A DNA stretch of 14,460 bases from Candidatus Kaiserbacteria bacterium RIFCSPHIGHO2_01_FULL_58_22 (GTDB lineage Bacteria > Patescibacteriota > Minisyncoccia > Phycocordibacterales > UBA2100), in assembly GCA_001781445.1 (NCBI GenBank), contig MFLB01000025.1:1-14460 (forward strand), given 5' to 3'. Under the pieces are notes generated by a model that was given only the letters and a program-made list of their open reading frames with translations, was not told where the DNA came from and made no database searches. A program made the position numbers and the translations under genes. Below are positions 1-5,788 of this stretch, in pieces (the stretch's first letter is position 1; every line of letters starts with the position of its first letter).

Positions 1-150
1 GCGGCGACTTGCGGAGCACCCGGAGGCCGAAGTGCGCAAGTACGCGGTTCTCGCCGATGAGCGGCACGAGATCGGGCGGCGACTTGCGGAGCACCCGGAG
101 GCCGAAGTGCGCAAGTACGCGGTTCTCGCCGATGAGCGGCACGAGATCGG
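1..150. repeat. Exact 75-bp tandem duplication inside recJ
   Basis: Bases 1-75 and 76-150 are identical. The 75-bp period keeps frame, so the RecJ peptide starting DLVPLIGENR is repeated as a 25-residue unit. Since the array touches the window edge, the true copy number is unknown. It may be a real in-frame duplication or a repeat/assembly artefact at a contig end. Confidence 0.95.
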
Positions 151-808
151 CGATCGTCGCTATCGCGACGAGATCCAGAAGCCATTTTTCCCACCCTTCG
201 GGAATAGCCGCAAACGCGGCAAAGCCGCGTTTGCGGCCTTCGATGAGCGTCGCTTGCACGAGCTTGAACGCGACCGCCGCGCCGCACAGATCGCGGAACG
301 GGTACCCATCGCGTTTTGGGTTCAAAACAGCGACGGCGTCGGGGGGCGCTCCATTCAATTCATGATGATCCGTAACGATTACATCCACACCCTTCCCCTT
401 CGCGAAGGCGACCGCGTCCACCGCGGTCGTTCCCACGTCTACCGTGATAATGAGAGAAACGCCGCGAGAGGAAAGTTGTTCGATCGCCTTGACATGAAAC
501 CCGTACCCCTCGCGGTCGCGGTGCGGTATATAGACCTCGAAATTCCCGTACCCGATCTTCTCGAAGAAATCCGAGAGCAGTGCCGCGCCGGGAATGCCGT
601 CGCAGTCGAAATCCGCATACACCGCAATGCGTTCTACGTTTTGGATCGCGAGCAAAAGCCTCGCCACCGCCCCATCCATCCCCTGCAAGAGGAGGGGCGC
701 ATGCGTGTGCAGTTCGTAATCCGGTTCGAGAAACGTCCGAATATCGGCTTCCGCCGTAATGCCGCGCCTCGTAAGGAGATCGCGCACAAGTTCGGAAATT
801 TCAGGCAT
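1..808 (-). CDS. recJ: Single-stranded-DNA exonuclease RecJ (DHH family), 3' end off the window
   Basis: RecJ is a 5'-3' single-strand DNA exonuclease of recombination and mismatch repair. Only the first 269 residues are visible; the gene runs off the left edge with no stop. The DHH phosphoesterase motifs are clear: ADFDCDG at residues 65-71 (usually D-x-D-x-D-G), TVDVGTT at 122-128, VTDHHE at 145-150, CGAAVAFKL at 175-183, and ATIADLVPLIGENR around 217-230. The ATG at 808 is fixed by an in-frame TGA two codons upstream. No Shine-Dalgarno sequence is visible; TACACT ends 7 nt upstream. Two oddities: a palindrome encodes a Gly/Arg/Ala/Phe-rich stretch near residues 190-202, and residues 221-245 are repeated exactly at 246-269 from a 75-bp tandem duplication. 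The duplication falls in a conserved motif and could be an assembly error at a contig end. Family assignment is secure; integrity is not. Confidence 0.9.
   Translation of the reverse strand, partial: MPEISELVRDLLTRRGITAEADIRTFLEPDYELHTHAPLLLQGMDGAVARLLLAIQNVERIAVYADFDCDGIPGAALLSDFFEKIGYGNFEVYIPHRDREGYGFHVKAIEQLSSRGVSLIITVDVGTTAVDAVAFAKGKGVDVIVTDHHELNGAPPDAVAVLNPKRDGYPFRDLCGAAVAFKLVQATLIEGRKRGFAAFAAIPEGWEKWLLDLVAIATIADLVPLIGENRVLAHFGLRVLRKSPPDLVPLIGENRVLAHFGLRVLRKSP
207..237. repeat. Perfect palindrome within the recJ coding sequence
   Basis: A perfect 14-bp inverted repeat (arms 207-220 and 224-237, core CCGCAAACGCGGC) with a 3-nt AAA loop. It is in frame in recJ and encodes a basic then Ala/Phe-rich segment just before the PEGWEKWLLDLVA stretch. 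It resembles an in-frame palindromic insertion in a variable linker of RecJ. Confidence 0.8.
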
Positions 809-821
809 AGTTCACAGTGTA
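809..821 (-). promoter_or_regulatory. Candidate -10 box of recJ (leaderless spacing)
   Basis: TACACT (minus strand, 821-816) is followed by 7 nt and then the recJ ATG at 808, so transcription would begin at or next to the start codon. No convincing -35 box is seen. The call rests mainly on the same spacing at other genes in this window. Confidence 0.3.
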
Positions 822-840
822 CAGTATGAATCTGAGTCCT

Positions 841-871
841 CTGTTCACTGTTCGCTGTTCGCTGTAAACTG
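841..871 (+). repeat. 31-bp heptad module (CTG + 4 nt, x4, + CTG)
   Basis: Units are CTGTTCA, CTGTTCG, CTGTTCG, CTGTAAA, then CTG. It ends 5 nt before the HIT-gene ATG, and its last unit supplies the candidate -10 sequence TAAACT. It has the same 4-unit, 31-bp architecture as five other modules in the window. Confidence 0.85.
842..870 (+). promoter_or_regulatory. Candidate promoter of the HIT gene, formed within the heptad module
   Basis: TAAACT at 865-870 lies 6 nt before the ATG at 877. The hexamer TGTTCA at 842-847, 17 nt further upstream, is a weak -35 match. If used, the transcript would be essentially leaderless and the promoter would be built from repeat sequence. Confidence 0.3.
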
Positions 872-876
872 ATTTC

Positions 877-1281
877 ATGGATTGTATCTTCTGCAAAATC
901 GTCGCGGGAGAAATTCCCTCGTTCAAAGTATATGAAGACGAGCGAATTGTGGCATTTCTCGATATTCGACCCGTCAATCCCGGACATACGCTCATCGTGC
1001 CTAAGACACACTCAAAAAATATTTTTGATATTGTTGCTGAAGATTGGACTGCGATTGCAGATGTCGCTCGGATACTCGCAATTGCGATTGAAAAAGCAGT
1101 TTCGGCGGATGGGATCAACATTGCCATGAACAACCGCCCTGATGCCGGCCAGCTTGTCGAGCACGCGCATGTGCACCTCATCCCGCGCAAAAAAGGAGAC
1201 GGGTTGAAACTCTGGCCCCAGCATCCGTACCCGGAAGGAGAGGCCGAGAAAACTGCGGAAAAAATACGCTCGGCTCTATAA
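877..1281 (+). CDS. HIT-family (histidine triad) nucleotide hydrolase
   Basis: A 134-aa histidine-triad protein of the Hint/HinT class, which hydrolyses nucleoside phosphoramidates and related AMP-linked substrates in the cytosol. The catalytic triad motif is HAHVHLIPR (His96, His98, His100). The N-terminal CIFCKI (Cys3, Cys6) plus upstream His residues match the zinc-type N-terminus of many bacterial members, and the GHTLIVPK segment (37-43) is the usual nucleotide-binding strand. Length is normal for the family. The ATG at 877 begins exactly at the conserved MDCIFCKI start. It is the only confident plus-strand gene in the window, divergent from recJ across 68 bp, and is followed by a strong terminator. 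Its middle part (about 1010-1120) is visibly more AT-rich than the neighbouring genes. The exact substrate cannot be told from sequence. Confidence 0.93.
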   Translation: MDCIFCKIVAGEIPSFKVYEDERIVAFLDIRPVNPGHTLIVPKTHSKNIFDIVAEDWTAIADVARILAIAIEKAVSADGINIAMNNRPDAGQLVEHAHVHLIPRKKGDGLKLWPQHPYPEGEAEKTAEKIRSAL

Positions 1282-1350
1282 AGAAGGCCGCCCCTATCCT
1301 CGCCCCACAGGGGCGAGGTATTTCGCGGGGCGGCGCCGGGCTTCTTTTTT
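1281..1350 (+). terminator. Rho-independent terminator of the HIT gene, nested hairpins
   Basis: An inner perfect hairpin has 9-bp arms (CCTCGCCCC at 1298-1306, GGGGCGAGG at 1310-1318) and an ACA loop. It is enclosed by outer arms beginning AAGAAGGCCGCCCC (1281-1294) and ending GGGGCGGC...CTTCTT (1327-1346). A run of T follows (1345-1350). The outer arm starts at the last base of the HIT stop codon. Confidence 0.8.
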
Positions 1351-1358
1351 GGAAGAAG

Positions 1359-1376
1359 AAGCGCCCGCCGGCGCTT
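1359..1376. other. Small perfect hairpin in the HIT downstream region
   Basis: AAGCGCC (1359-1365) and GGCGCTT (1370-1376) form a 7-bp stem with a 4-nt loop directly after the HIT terminator. It lacks a T-run, so its role is unclear. It is part of a hairpin-dense 335-bp gap (1282-1616) in which no gene is supported. Confidence 0.6.
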
Positions 1377-1396
1377 CACATCTGTCAGTCTCTCGA

Positions 1397-1423
1397 CCCC
1401 GTAGCTTTGCTACGGGGTATTCG
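1397..1423. repeat. CCCCGTAGC hairpin, related to the end of the 141-bp repeat
   Basis: CCCCGTAGC (1397-1405), TTT loop, GCTACGGGG (1409-1417), followed by TATTCG. The same stem followed by TATTCG occurs in both copies of the 141-bp repeat (from 1532 and from 11870, one mismatch in the latter). It therefore looks like a solitary or partial copy of that element's third hairpin. Confidence 0.75.
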
Positions 1424-1430
1424 ACTTCCA

Positions 1431-1571
1431 AATGAAGCTCCTCGCAGCAAGTTGCGAGGTATCTGCGGAATTCTTCGTAGCCGCCAACCCTACTTCGCTA
1501 AAGCTACGAAGGGTTCTACTCACGCCTTCATCCCCGTAGCAAGCTACGGGGTATTCGGCGAAGTAGAATAA
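1431..1571 (+). repeat. 141-bp dispersed structured repeat, copy 1
   Basis: Matches 11769-11909 in direct orientation at 139 of 141 positions (differences at 1452 and 1537). It is built of hairpins: CCTCGCA/TGCGAGG (1440-1446/1453-1459); CTTCGTAGC/GCTACGAAG (1473-1481/1503-1511); and CCCCGTAGC/GCTACGGGG (1532-1540/1543-1551). The last is itself enclosed by TTCTACT/AGTAGAA (1514-1520/1562-1568). No coding potential is credible. It resembles a REP- or MITE-like non-autonomous element; no transposase is present in the window. Confidence 0.88.
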
Positions 1572-1616
1572 ATTGGCTGTTTGAATATTTGTGCAGGTGA
1601 ACAGATTATCAAATAG

Positions 1617-2813
1617 CTAATTCGGACAAACAAACCGACAGTTGGGCCCCGTGCGGCCAATCCACGAGCCATCGGGGCATTGCATGGCGTCGGCAGTGCA
1701 GGCAACCGGTTGATCTTCGCAGCGGCCCTCCCGAACGAACGTTGCGCCATCAGCTCCCATGAAGCATTTGTTCGAGTATGTCTTGTATTCAACGCGGCAG
1801 GGAGCCAAACATGCCGGCTGAGAATAGTAACAAGCTGGGCATGTGGTCTTTTGTCCGCAGACGGGATTGTATTCGAGCGTGCAGTATGTAGGACTCTCTC
1901 CGATGCGCACCGTTGTGGTGCTTCGCGCCTCTTGTCCTGAAGAATCGCGTACGACGATCGAGATGGTGTACGTGCCTGTAGCGCTGTACGAGTGCGTAAA
2001 CGTCGTCGTCTGCACGAATGTCTCTCGCGCCGCAAAAGTCGCCATGGGAGCGGGCGCAATAACTTCATCGCCCCATGTGATCGAATACGTCAGTTGGCCA
2101 TTTTCAGGATCGCTCGCCTGTATTGTCCATGTGCCCATTTGATCCACGTCCAATGTCGTCGGCCCGGAGAACGAGGAAATGGTCGGTGGCCTGCCTGCAG
2201 GAGCGCCGCATGCGCCTTGGTGGATGAACGTCGCGCCATCGGCTTCCATCGCGCAGAGATTGCCGTACGTCTGCTCTATCGGATCGCACGGCGTCGTGAT
2301 GCAGACGATGGGCTTTGAGCCGCAGACCGGCGCGTACTCTTTCGTACAGACAATCGGCCCTCCGCCCCCTCTGCACCAACGTTGAATGCGCTCACGCGTC
2401 ATCGGGCCCACCGAGCCGACGGCGGAGACTCCTTGCGCGGCTTGCCACTTCGCCACCGCTTGTGCAGTAAGCGGGCCGAAGTATCCCGTCGCGTTCGCCG
2501 AGAGGTATCCTTCCGAGCGGAGGAATTCCTGCAGGCCGAGAACGTCGTCGCCGCGTGCGCCGGGAGAGAGATTGTGATAGAGAACACTACAAATCCGGTG
2601 CTGTACAGTATCGGGCGGGAGGGGCGGCGTTGTGGAGGGAGTGGTGAGCTTCGCAAGTTGCGCCTGAAGAGAAGCAACTTGTGCGAGAAGCTGCCGAATC
2701 TGCGCCTGTATCTCTGTTGCCGTCTGGGCCGAGGCGGCCGGCACAAAGAATGCGCCGACCGCTCCGGCTCCGACGATTATGAGTGCTATGGCAAAATTCC
2801 GACCCACCTTCAT
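1617..2813 (-). CDS. Secreted peptidoglycan-binding protein with two Kazal-like domains and a PKD domain
   Basis: A 398-aa exported protein of unknown exact role. In order: a signal peptide (about 1-29, hydrophobic core followed by ASA-QT); a short Gln/Leu coiled coil (about 31-56); a Thr/Pro linker; a PG_binding_1-type domain (about 85-147, with RGDDVLGLQEFLRSEGYL and YFGPLTAQAVAKWQ); a first Kazal-like module (156-202, EYAPVCG and TYGNLC, ending GAC); a PKD-like beta-sandwich (about 208-305); a second Kazal-like module (311-365, EYNPVCG and TYSNKC, ending GRC); and a Cys-rich tail (372-397, QCPDGSWIGRTGPNC). The cysteines imply disulfides outside the cytoplasm. It lies 57 bp downstream of the S49 peptidase gene on the same strand and may share its transcript. 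Protease inhibition by the Kazal-like parts is possible but unproven; they may be adhesive or structural. Confidence 0.85.
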   Translation of the reverse strand: MKVGRNFAIALIIVGAGAVGAFFVPAASAQTATEIQAQIRQLLAQVASLQAQLAKLTTPSTTPPLPPDTVQHRICSVLYHNLSPGARGDDVLGLQEFLRSEGYLSANATGYFGPLTAQAVAKWQAAQGVSAVGSVGPMTRERIQRWCRGGGGPIVCTKEYAPVCGSKPIVCITTPCDPIEQTYGNLCAMEADGATFIHQGACGAPAGRPPTISSFSGPTTLDVDQMGTWTIQASDPENGQLTYSITWGDEVIAPAPMATFAARETFVQTTTFTHSYSATGTYTISIVVRDSSGQEARSTTTVRIGESPTYCTLEYNPVCGQKTTCPACYYSQPACLAPCRVEYKTYSNKCFMGADGATFVREGRCEDQPVACTADAMQCPDGSWIGRTGPNCRFVCPN

Positions 2814-2838
2814 AGTGTTAGTAGAGCAAACAAGTATG

Positions 2839-2859
2839 AAGACGAACTAAACTCGTCTT
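2839..2859. terminator. Weak hairpin between the S49 peptidase and the secreted protein
   Basis: AAGACGA (2839-2845) and TCGTCTT (2853-2859) form a 7-bp stem with a 7-nt loop. On the minus strand it follows the S49 stop and is trailed by a modestly T-rich stretch, so it may attenuate read-through. The T-run is poor. Confidence 0.35.
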
Positions 2860-2870
2860 TCTTTCAGTCT

Positions 2871-3722
2871 TTATCGGCACACCGCCGGAGGCTCTCCGAT
2901 CGCCTGTTCGAGGTAGCCGAGCGCTTCTTCCGTCCCGCCGATCTCATCAATGAGGCCGGCATCGAGCGCCGCTTGCCCTGGCAGGGTCGAGCCGTCGGCG
3001 AACGCCGCGACGCTCTCGACGGGCATCCCGCGGTAGAGGGCGACGGCGCGCACGAAATTGTCGTGCGAGACGTTCACGTCGCGCATGATGAGCGCACGCT
3101 CGGCGTCCGTCAGAGGCTTGTCCGGACTGTAGGTGTCCTTGTACGGAGCCGAACTCAACTGGTGGAACGTGACGCCTTCCCGCCTGTTCTTCTCCGATAT
3201 GTCGGTATACGAGCTCGAGACGCCGATAGAGCCGACGGCGGAATTCTCGGAGGCGAAGACCACGTCGGCGGCGGCCGCGAGGTAGCCCGCCGAGGCGCCG
3301 ACGTCGTGGATGACGGCCGCCGAGGGTTTCCCGAACCGCCTGATCGCGGAAGCTATCTCGGTCCCCGCGACGGCGACGCCTCCGCCCGATTCGACATCGA
3401 CGAGGAGCGCTTTGATGCTCGGATCCGCCCGTGCGGAGCGCAACATTTCTTCGATCTCGGTCGAGATCGAAAACGCGGTGTCGGGTGCGGGAAAAAGGCC
3501 AGGATCGTCTTCGGAAGGCGCCTGCGCGAAAGAGCTTGCGGGCCGTATCGTAACGATCGTCCCGTACACGGGCACTTTGAGCACGTTGCAGTACTCTCCG
3601 GCGTTCTCGGAGAGGGCGAGCGATGGCAGAAGACCGGCCCACCACAAGACGGAGGCGGTCGCGACCGCCGCGCCAAGGAACGCTACCGCAACAACAAGCG
3701 AACCCCGCCAGAGGTCGATCAT
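2871..3722 (-). CDS. S49-family (SppA-like) signal peptide peptidase
   Basis: A 283-aa membrane-anchored serine/lysine peptidase of family S49, which degrades cleaved signal peptides or membrane protein fragments outside the cytoplasmic membrane. An N-terminal transmembrane helix spans about residues 8-30. The nucleophile Ser144 sits in DVGASAGYLAA and the general base Lys195 in SAPYKDTYSP, with the usual spacing of about 50 residues. The VDVESGGG strand (108-115) and the C-terminal GLIDEIGG motif (256-263) are also typical. Its single-domain length fits the short SppA form rather than the roughly 600-aa E. coli enzyme. It lies 52 bp after pgk on the same strand. TAGAGT ends 6 nt before the ATG and could be a weak leaderless -10 box. 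The partner may be the next gene, a secreted protein with protease-inhibitor-like domains, but that link is only positional. Confidence 0.9.
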   Translation of the reverse strand: MIDLWRGSLVVAVAFLGAAVATASVLWWAGLLPSLALSENAGEYCNVLKVPVYGTIVTIRPASSFAQAPSEDDPGLFPAPDTAFSISTEIEEMLRSARADPSIKALLVDVESGGGVAVAGTEIASAIRRFGKPSAAVIHDVGASAGYLAAAADVVFASENSAVGSIGVSSSYTDISEKNRREGVTFHQLSSAPYKDTYSPDKPLTDAERALIMRDVNVSHDNFVRAVALYRGMPVESVAAFADGSTLPGQAALDAGLIDEIGGTEEALGYLEQAIGEPPAVCR

Positions 3723-3774
3723 GGGTCCACTCTACCACTCTATGGAGTGAGGCGAGCGGCAATCCACATGCCGC

Positions 3775-4914
3775 CTATTGTAGCGCCGCGATGCCGGGCA
3801 AAGTGCCCTTTAACAAATACTCCAACATGGCGCCGCCGCCCGTGGAGAGGAAGCCCAGGCGCTCCTGTAACACGCCGGAGGCCTCGATCGCCGCAATCGT
3901 GTCGCCTCCGCCGATGACGACTTGCGCGCCCCCCTCGCGCGCCTTTGCCACAAGCTCCGCGATCTGATGCGTATAGGAATTGAACCCTTCTTCATAGACG
4001 CCGGTCGGCCCGTTCCAGAGTATGAATTGCGCCTTCGCGATGTACGGCGCGAGCATGGCCACGGTGTCGGGACCGCAATCAACGACTTTGTCGTCTGCGC
4101 CGACCTCATCGGGTTTCTTGACGCGCGCCTGCCCGTCCGACGTCTGCGCGGTCACGTCGATAGGCACGAGGAGGCGCGTGCTCCCGAGAACGTCCGCCGT
4201 CGGAAGCTCTTTCGATATGAGAGAACGTCCCGTCGAAAGGCCGCGCGCTTTAAACACATCGTTCGCCAAGGCACCCGTGAGAAAGAGGTTGTCGTATTTC
4301 TCAAGGAGGAGCTTCACGAGCGGCGCCTTCGTTTCGAACTTCGCGCCGCCAAGAATGGCGAGTGATGGATGCGCAGGATCGCGCGCGGCATCTATTTCGC
4401 GTATCTCGTCGCGCACCAGGAGCCCAGCATACGCAGGGAGAAGTTTTGCCACGCCGACGATGGAAGCGTGCGCGCGGTGCACGGCGGCAAATGCATCATC
4501 AACATAGAGCTCAGCGAGAGAGGCGAGCTCGCGCGCGAACGACTCATCATTCTCCGTTTCTCGCGCATCGCGGCGCAGATTTTCGAGAAGAAGGATGTCG
4601 CCCTCACGCATCGCTTCGACCGCGCCGCGCGCCGCCGGCCCCACGAGGTCGGCGATGAAAACAACGGGGCCGAATTTTTTCATCGCGCGCGCGACCGGCT
4701 CGAGTGATTCCTCCGGATCGCGACCGATATGCGAAACGATGATGACCTTCGCGCCGCCCTCGGAAAGATATCGAACGGTTTCCCATCCTTGCTTGATGCG
4801 AAAAAGGTCAGTGACCTCGCCGCCTGCAACAGGGACGTTGAAATCGCTGCGAACGAGTACGCGTTTCCCTTTCAATTCTTCAAGCGGTATTTGGTCAACA
4901 CATCGCATGGTCAT
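3775..4914 (-). CDS. pgk: Phosphoglycerate kinase
   Basis: Cytosolic glycolytic enzyme that transfers phosphate from 1,3-bisphosphoglycerate to ADP, making ATP and 3-phosphoglycerate. At 379 aa it is slightly shorter than most bacterial forms (about 390-400). Recognisable landmarks are VLVRSDFNVP (19-28, substrate site), VSHIGR (60-65), LLLENLR, the DDAFAAVHRAHAS stretch, LAILGGAKFETKAPL, ILWNGPTGVYE, GGGDT (about 335-339) and the C-terminal STGGGAMLEYL. The ATG overlaps the tpiA stop as ATGA (4914-4911), so translation is probably coupled to tpiA. A second in-frame ATG lies two codons later (MTMRC). Adjacent tpiA and pgk are a common glycolytic pairing. No broken motif was seen, although the segment after LLLENLR (RDARETENDE) is less conserved than usual. 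Confidence 0.96.
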   Translation of the reverse strand: MTMRCVDQIPLEELKGKRVLVRSDFNVPVAGGEVTDLFRIKQGWETVRYLSEGGAKVIIVSHIGRDPEESLEPVARAMKKFGPVVFIADLVGPAARGAVEAMREGDILLLENLRRDARETENDESFARELASLAELYVDDAFAAVHRAHASIVGVAKLLPAYAGLLVRDEIREIDAARDPAHPSLAILGGAKFETKAPLVKLLLEKYDNLFLTGALANDVFKARGLSTGRSLISKELPTADVLGSTRLLVPIDVTAQTSDGQARVKKPDEVGADDKVVDCGPDTVAMLAPYIAKAQFILWNGPTGVYEEGFNSYTHQIAELVAKAREGGAQVVIGGGDTIAAIEASGVLQERLGFLSTGGGAMLEYLLKGTLPGIAALQ

Positions 4915-5669
4915 GCATTTTCGATCACCTTAAGAAGCGCGGAAAATCCCTTCGCGTCTATGCTCGCGCGCCCTACAAGAAATCCCCGCACCTCCGCCTC
5001 GCGGAGCATCGCCCCGGCGTTCTTCTCGTCGACGGAACCGCCGTAGAGTATCTTCAGGCTCCTCCCGGCATCGCCGTGGGTATCAACGATGCACTTGCGC
5101 ATGAATATCGCCATCTGGTGCATCTCGCGGGGATCCATCGTCGTATCCTTGCCGACACTCCAGAGCGGCTCATAGACGACGAGAACGCCGCCCAATTTTG
5201 CAGGCGCGACATCGGCAAGCGCGGCGCGAAGCTGTTCGCGCACCACCCCATACTGGTCTCCGCCGTCCGTCCGCTCCTTCTCGCCGACGCACAGTATCGG
5301 GGTCATCTTTAGGGCAAGCGCGGACGCGACTTTTTTCCTCACATCATCGTCCGTCTCTCCCTCCGCTCGCCGCTCGGCGTGACCGATAATAGCATAGTGG
5401 GCCCGCGCATCATGCGCCTGCCGGAGCGAGATCTCCCCCGTGTGCGCGCCACCAGCCTCCCAATGCGCATTCTGCACCGCAAAGGCCACCCGGGAACCGC
5501 GATACCTCTTGGAAAGCTCCCGCAAAAAGACGGCGGGCGGCGCGATGACGACGTTCGATTTTCGAGCCTTCTCCGCCGCCTTTCTCGTCGCTTCAAACAG
5601 TTTCTTCGCTTCCCTAAATGTGGGAGGGTTCATTTTCCAGTTGGCGACGACAAGTGCACGCATATTCAT
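4911..5669 (-). CDS. tpiA: Triosephosphate isomerase
   Basis: Interconverts dihydroxyacetone phosphate and glyceraldehyde 3-phosphate in the cytosol. The 252-aa protein has all catalytic residues: Lys12 in VVANWKMN, His97 in IIGHAERR (the family usually has GHSERR) and Glu167 in VVYEPLWSVG; ILYGGSV (207-213) is the phosphate-binding loop. The ATG at 5669 is chosen because it gives MNMRALVVANWKMN and overlaps the stop of a short upstream ORF. ATG 5663 (MRALVV) is an equally plausible start. The frame stays open further upstream, but those residues show no TPI similarity. It overlaps pgk by 4 nt (ATGA). A candidate extended -10 promoter lies at 5780-5788, about 110 bp upstream, on top of the pilin gene's stop codon. 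Confidence 0.95.
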   Translation of the reverse strand: MNMRALVVANWKMNPPTFREAKKLFEATRKAAEKARKSNVVIAPPAVFLRELSKRYRGSRVAFAVQNAHWEAGGAHTGEISLRQAHDARAHYAIIGHAERRAEGETDDDVRKKVASALALKMTPILCVGEKERTDGGDQYGVVREQLRAALADVAPAKLGGVLVVYEPLWSVGKDTTMDPREMHQMAIFMRKCIVDTHGDAGRSLKILYGGSVDEKNAGAMLREAEVRGFLVGRASIDAKGFSALLKVIENA

Positions 5670-5773
5670 TTTCCGGAGCGAGCGAATGCGAGCGGAGTCC
5701 AGCACCAATTCGCGATTTCCTGATTCGCGAATTTGGCGCTCGGGCAATTGGCGACGACGATGTATTTCATCAT
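5666..5773 (-). CDS. Possible 35-codon leader ORF upstream of tpiA
   Basis: A short ORF starts ATGATG at 5773, 6 nt after a TACAAT box, and ends at a TGA (5668-5666) that overlaps the tpiA ATG as ATGA. The predicted peptide begins MMKYIVVANCPS, which resembles the usual start of a triosephosphate isomerase (MKYIVVANWKMNP); the rest has no TPI resemblance. Two readings are possible: a translated leader coupled to tpiA, or a decayed duplicate of the tpiA 5' end separated by inserted repeat sequence. Its placement between a promoter-like box and an ATGA overlap supports translation; its short length and lack of homologues to compare make it uncertain. Confidence 0.35.
   Translation of the reverse strand: MMKYIVVANCPSAKFANQEIANWCWTPLAFARSGK
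5707..5737. repeat. Inverted/direct repeat in the tpiA leader
   Basis: AATTCGCGA (5707-5715) and TCGCGAATT (5725-5733) are perfect 9-bp arms with a 9-nt loop. Read another way, ATTCGCGA recurs directly with a 15-bp period (5708 and 5723). It lies inside the short leader ORF upstream of tpiA and could form a hairpin in that mRNA. Confidence 0.65.
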
Positions 5774-5779
5774 GGCAGG

Positions 5780-5788
5780 ATTGTATCA
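5780..5788 (-). promoter_or_regulatory. Candidate extended -10 promoter for the tpiA operon
   Basis: On the minus strand TGATACAAT (5788-5780) is an extended -10 match (TGn + TACAAT). It overlaps the TGA stop of the upstream pilin gene and ends 6 nt before the ATGATG of the leader ORF. No clear -35 is present. It would start a glycolytic transcript separate from the pilin operon. Confidence 0.5.

Noticed and set aside
2382..3917. 511-codon open frame on the plus strand opposite the S49 peptidase
   Set aside because: It is antisense to two clearly recognised genes, is very rich in Arg/Gly, and has no domain signature. Long antisense frames are expected opposite GC-rich genes.
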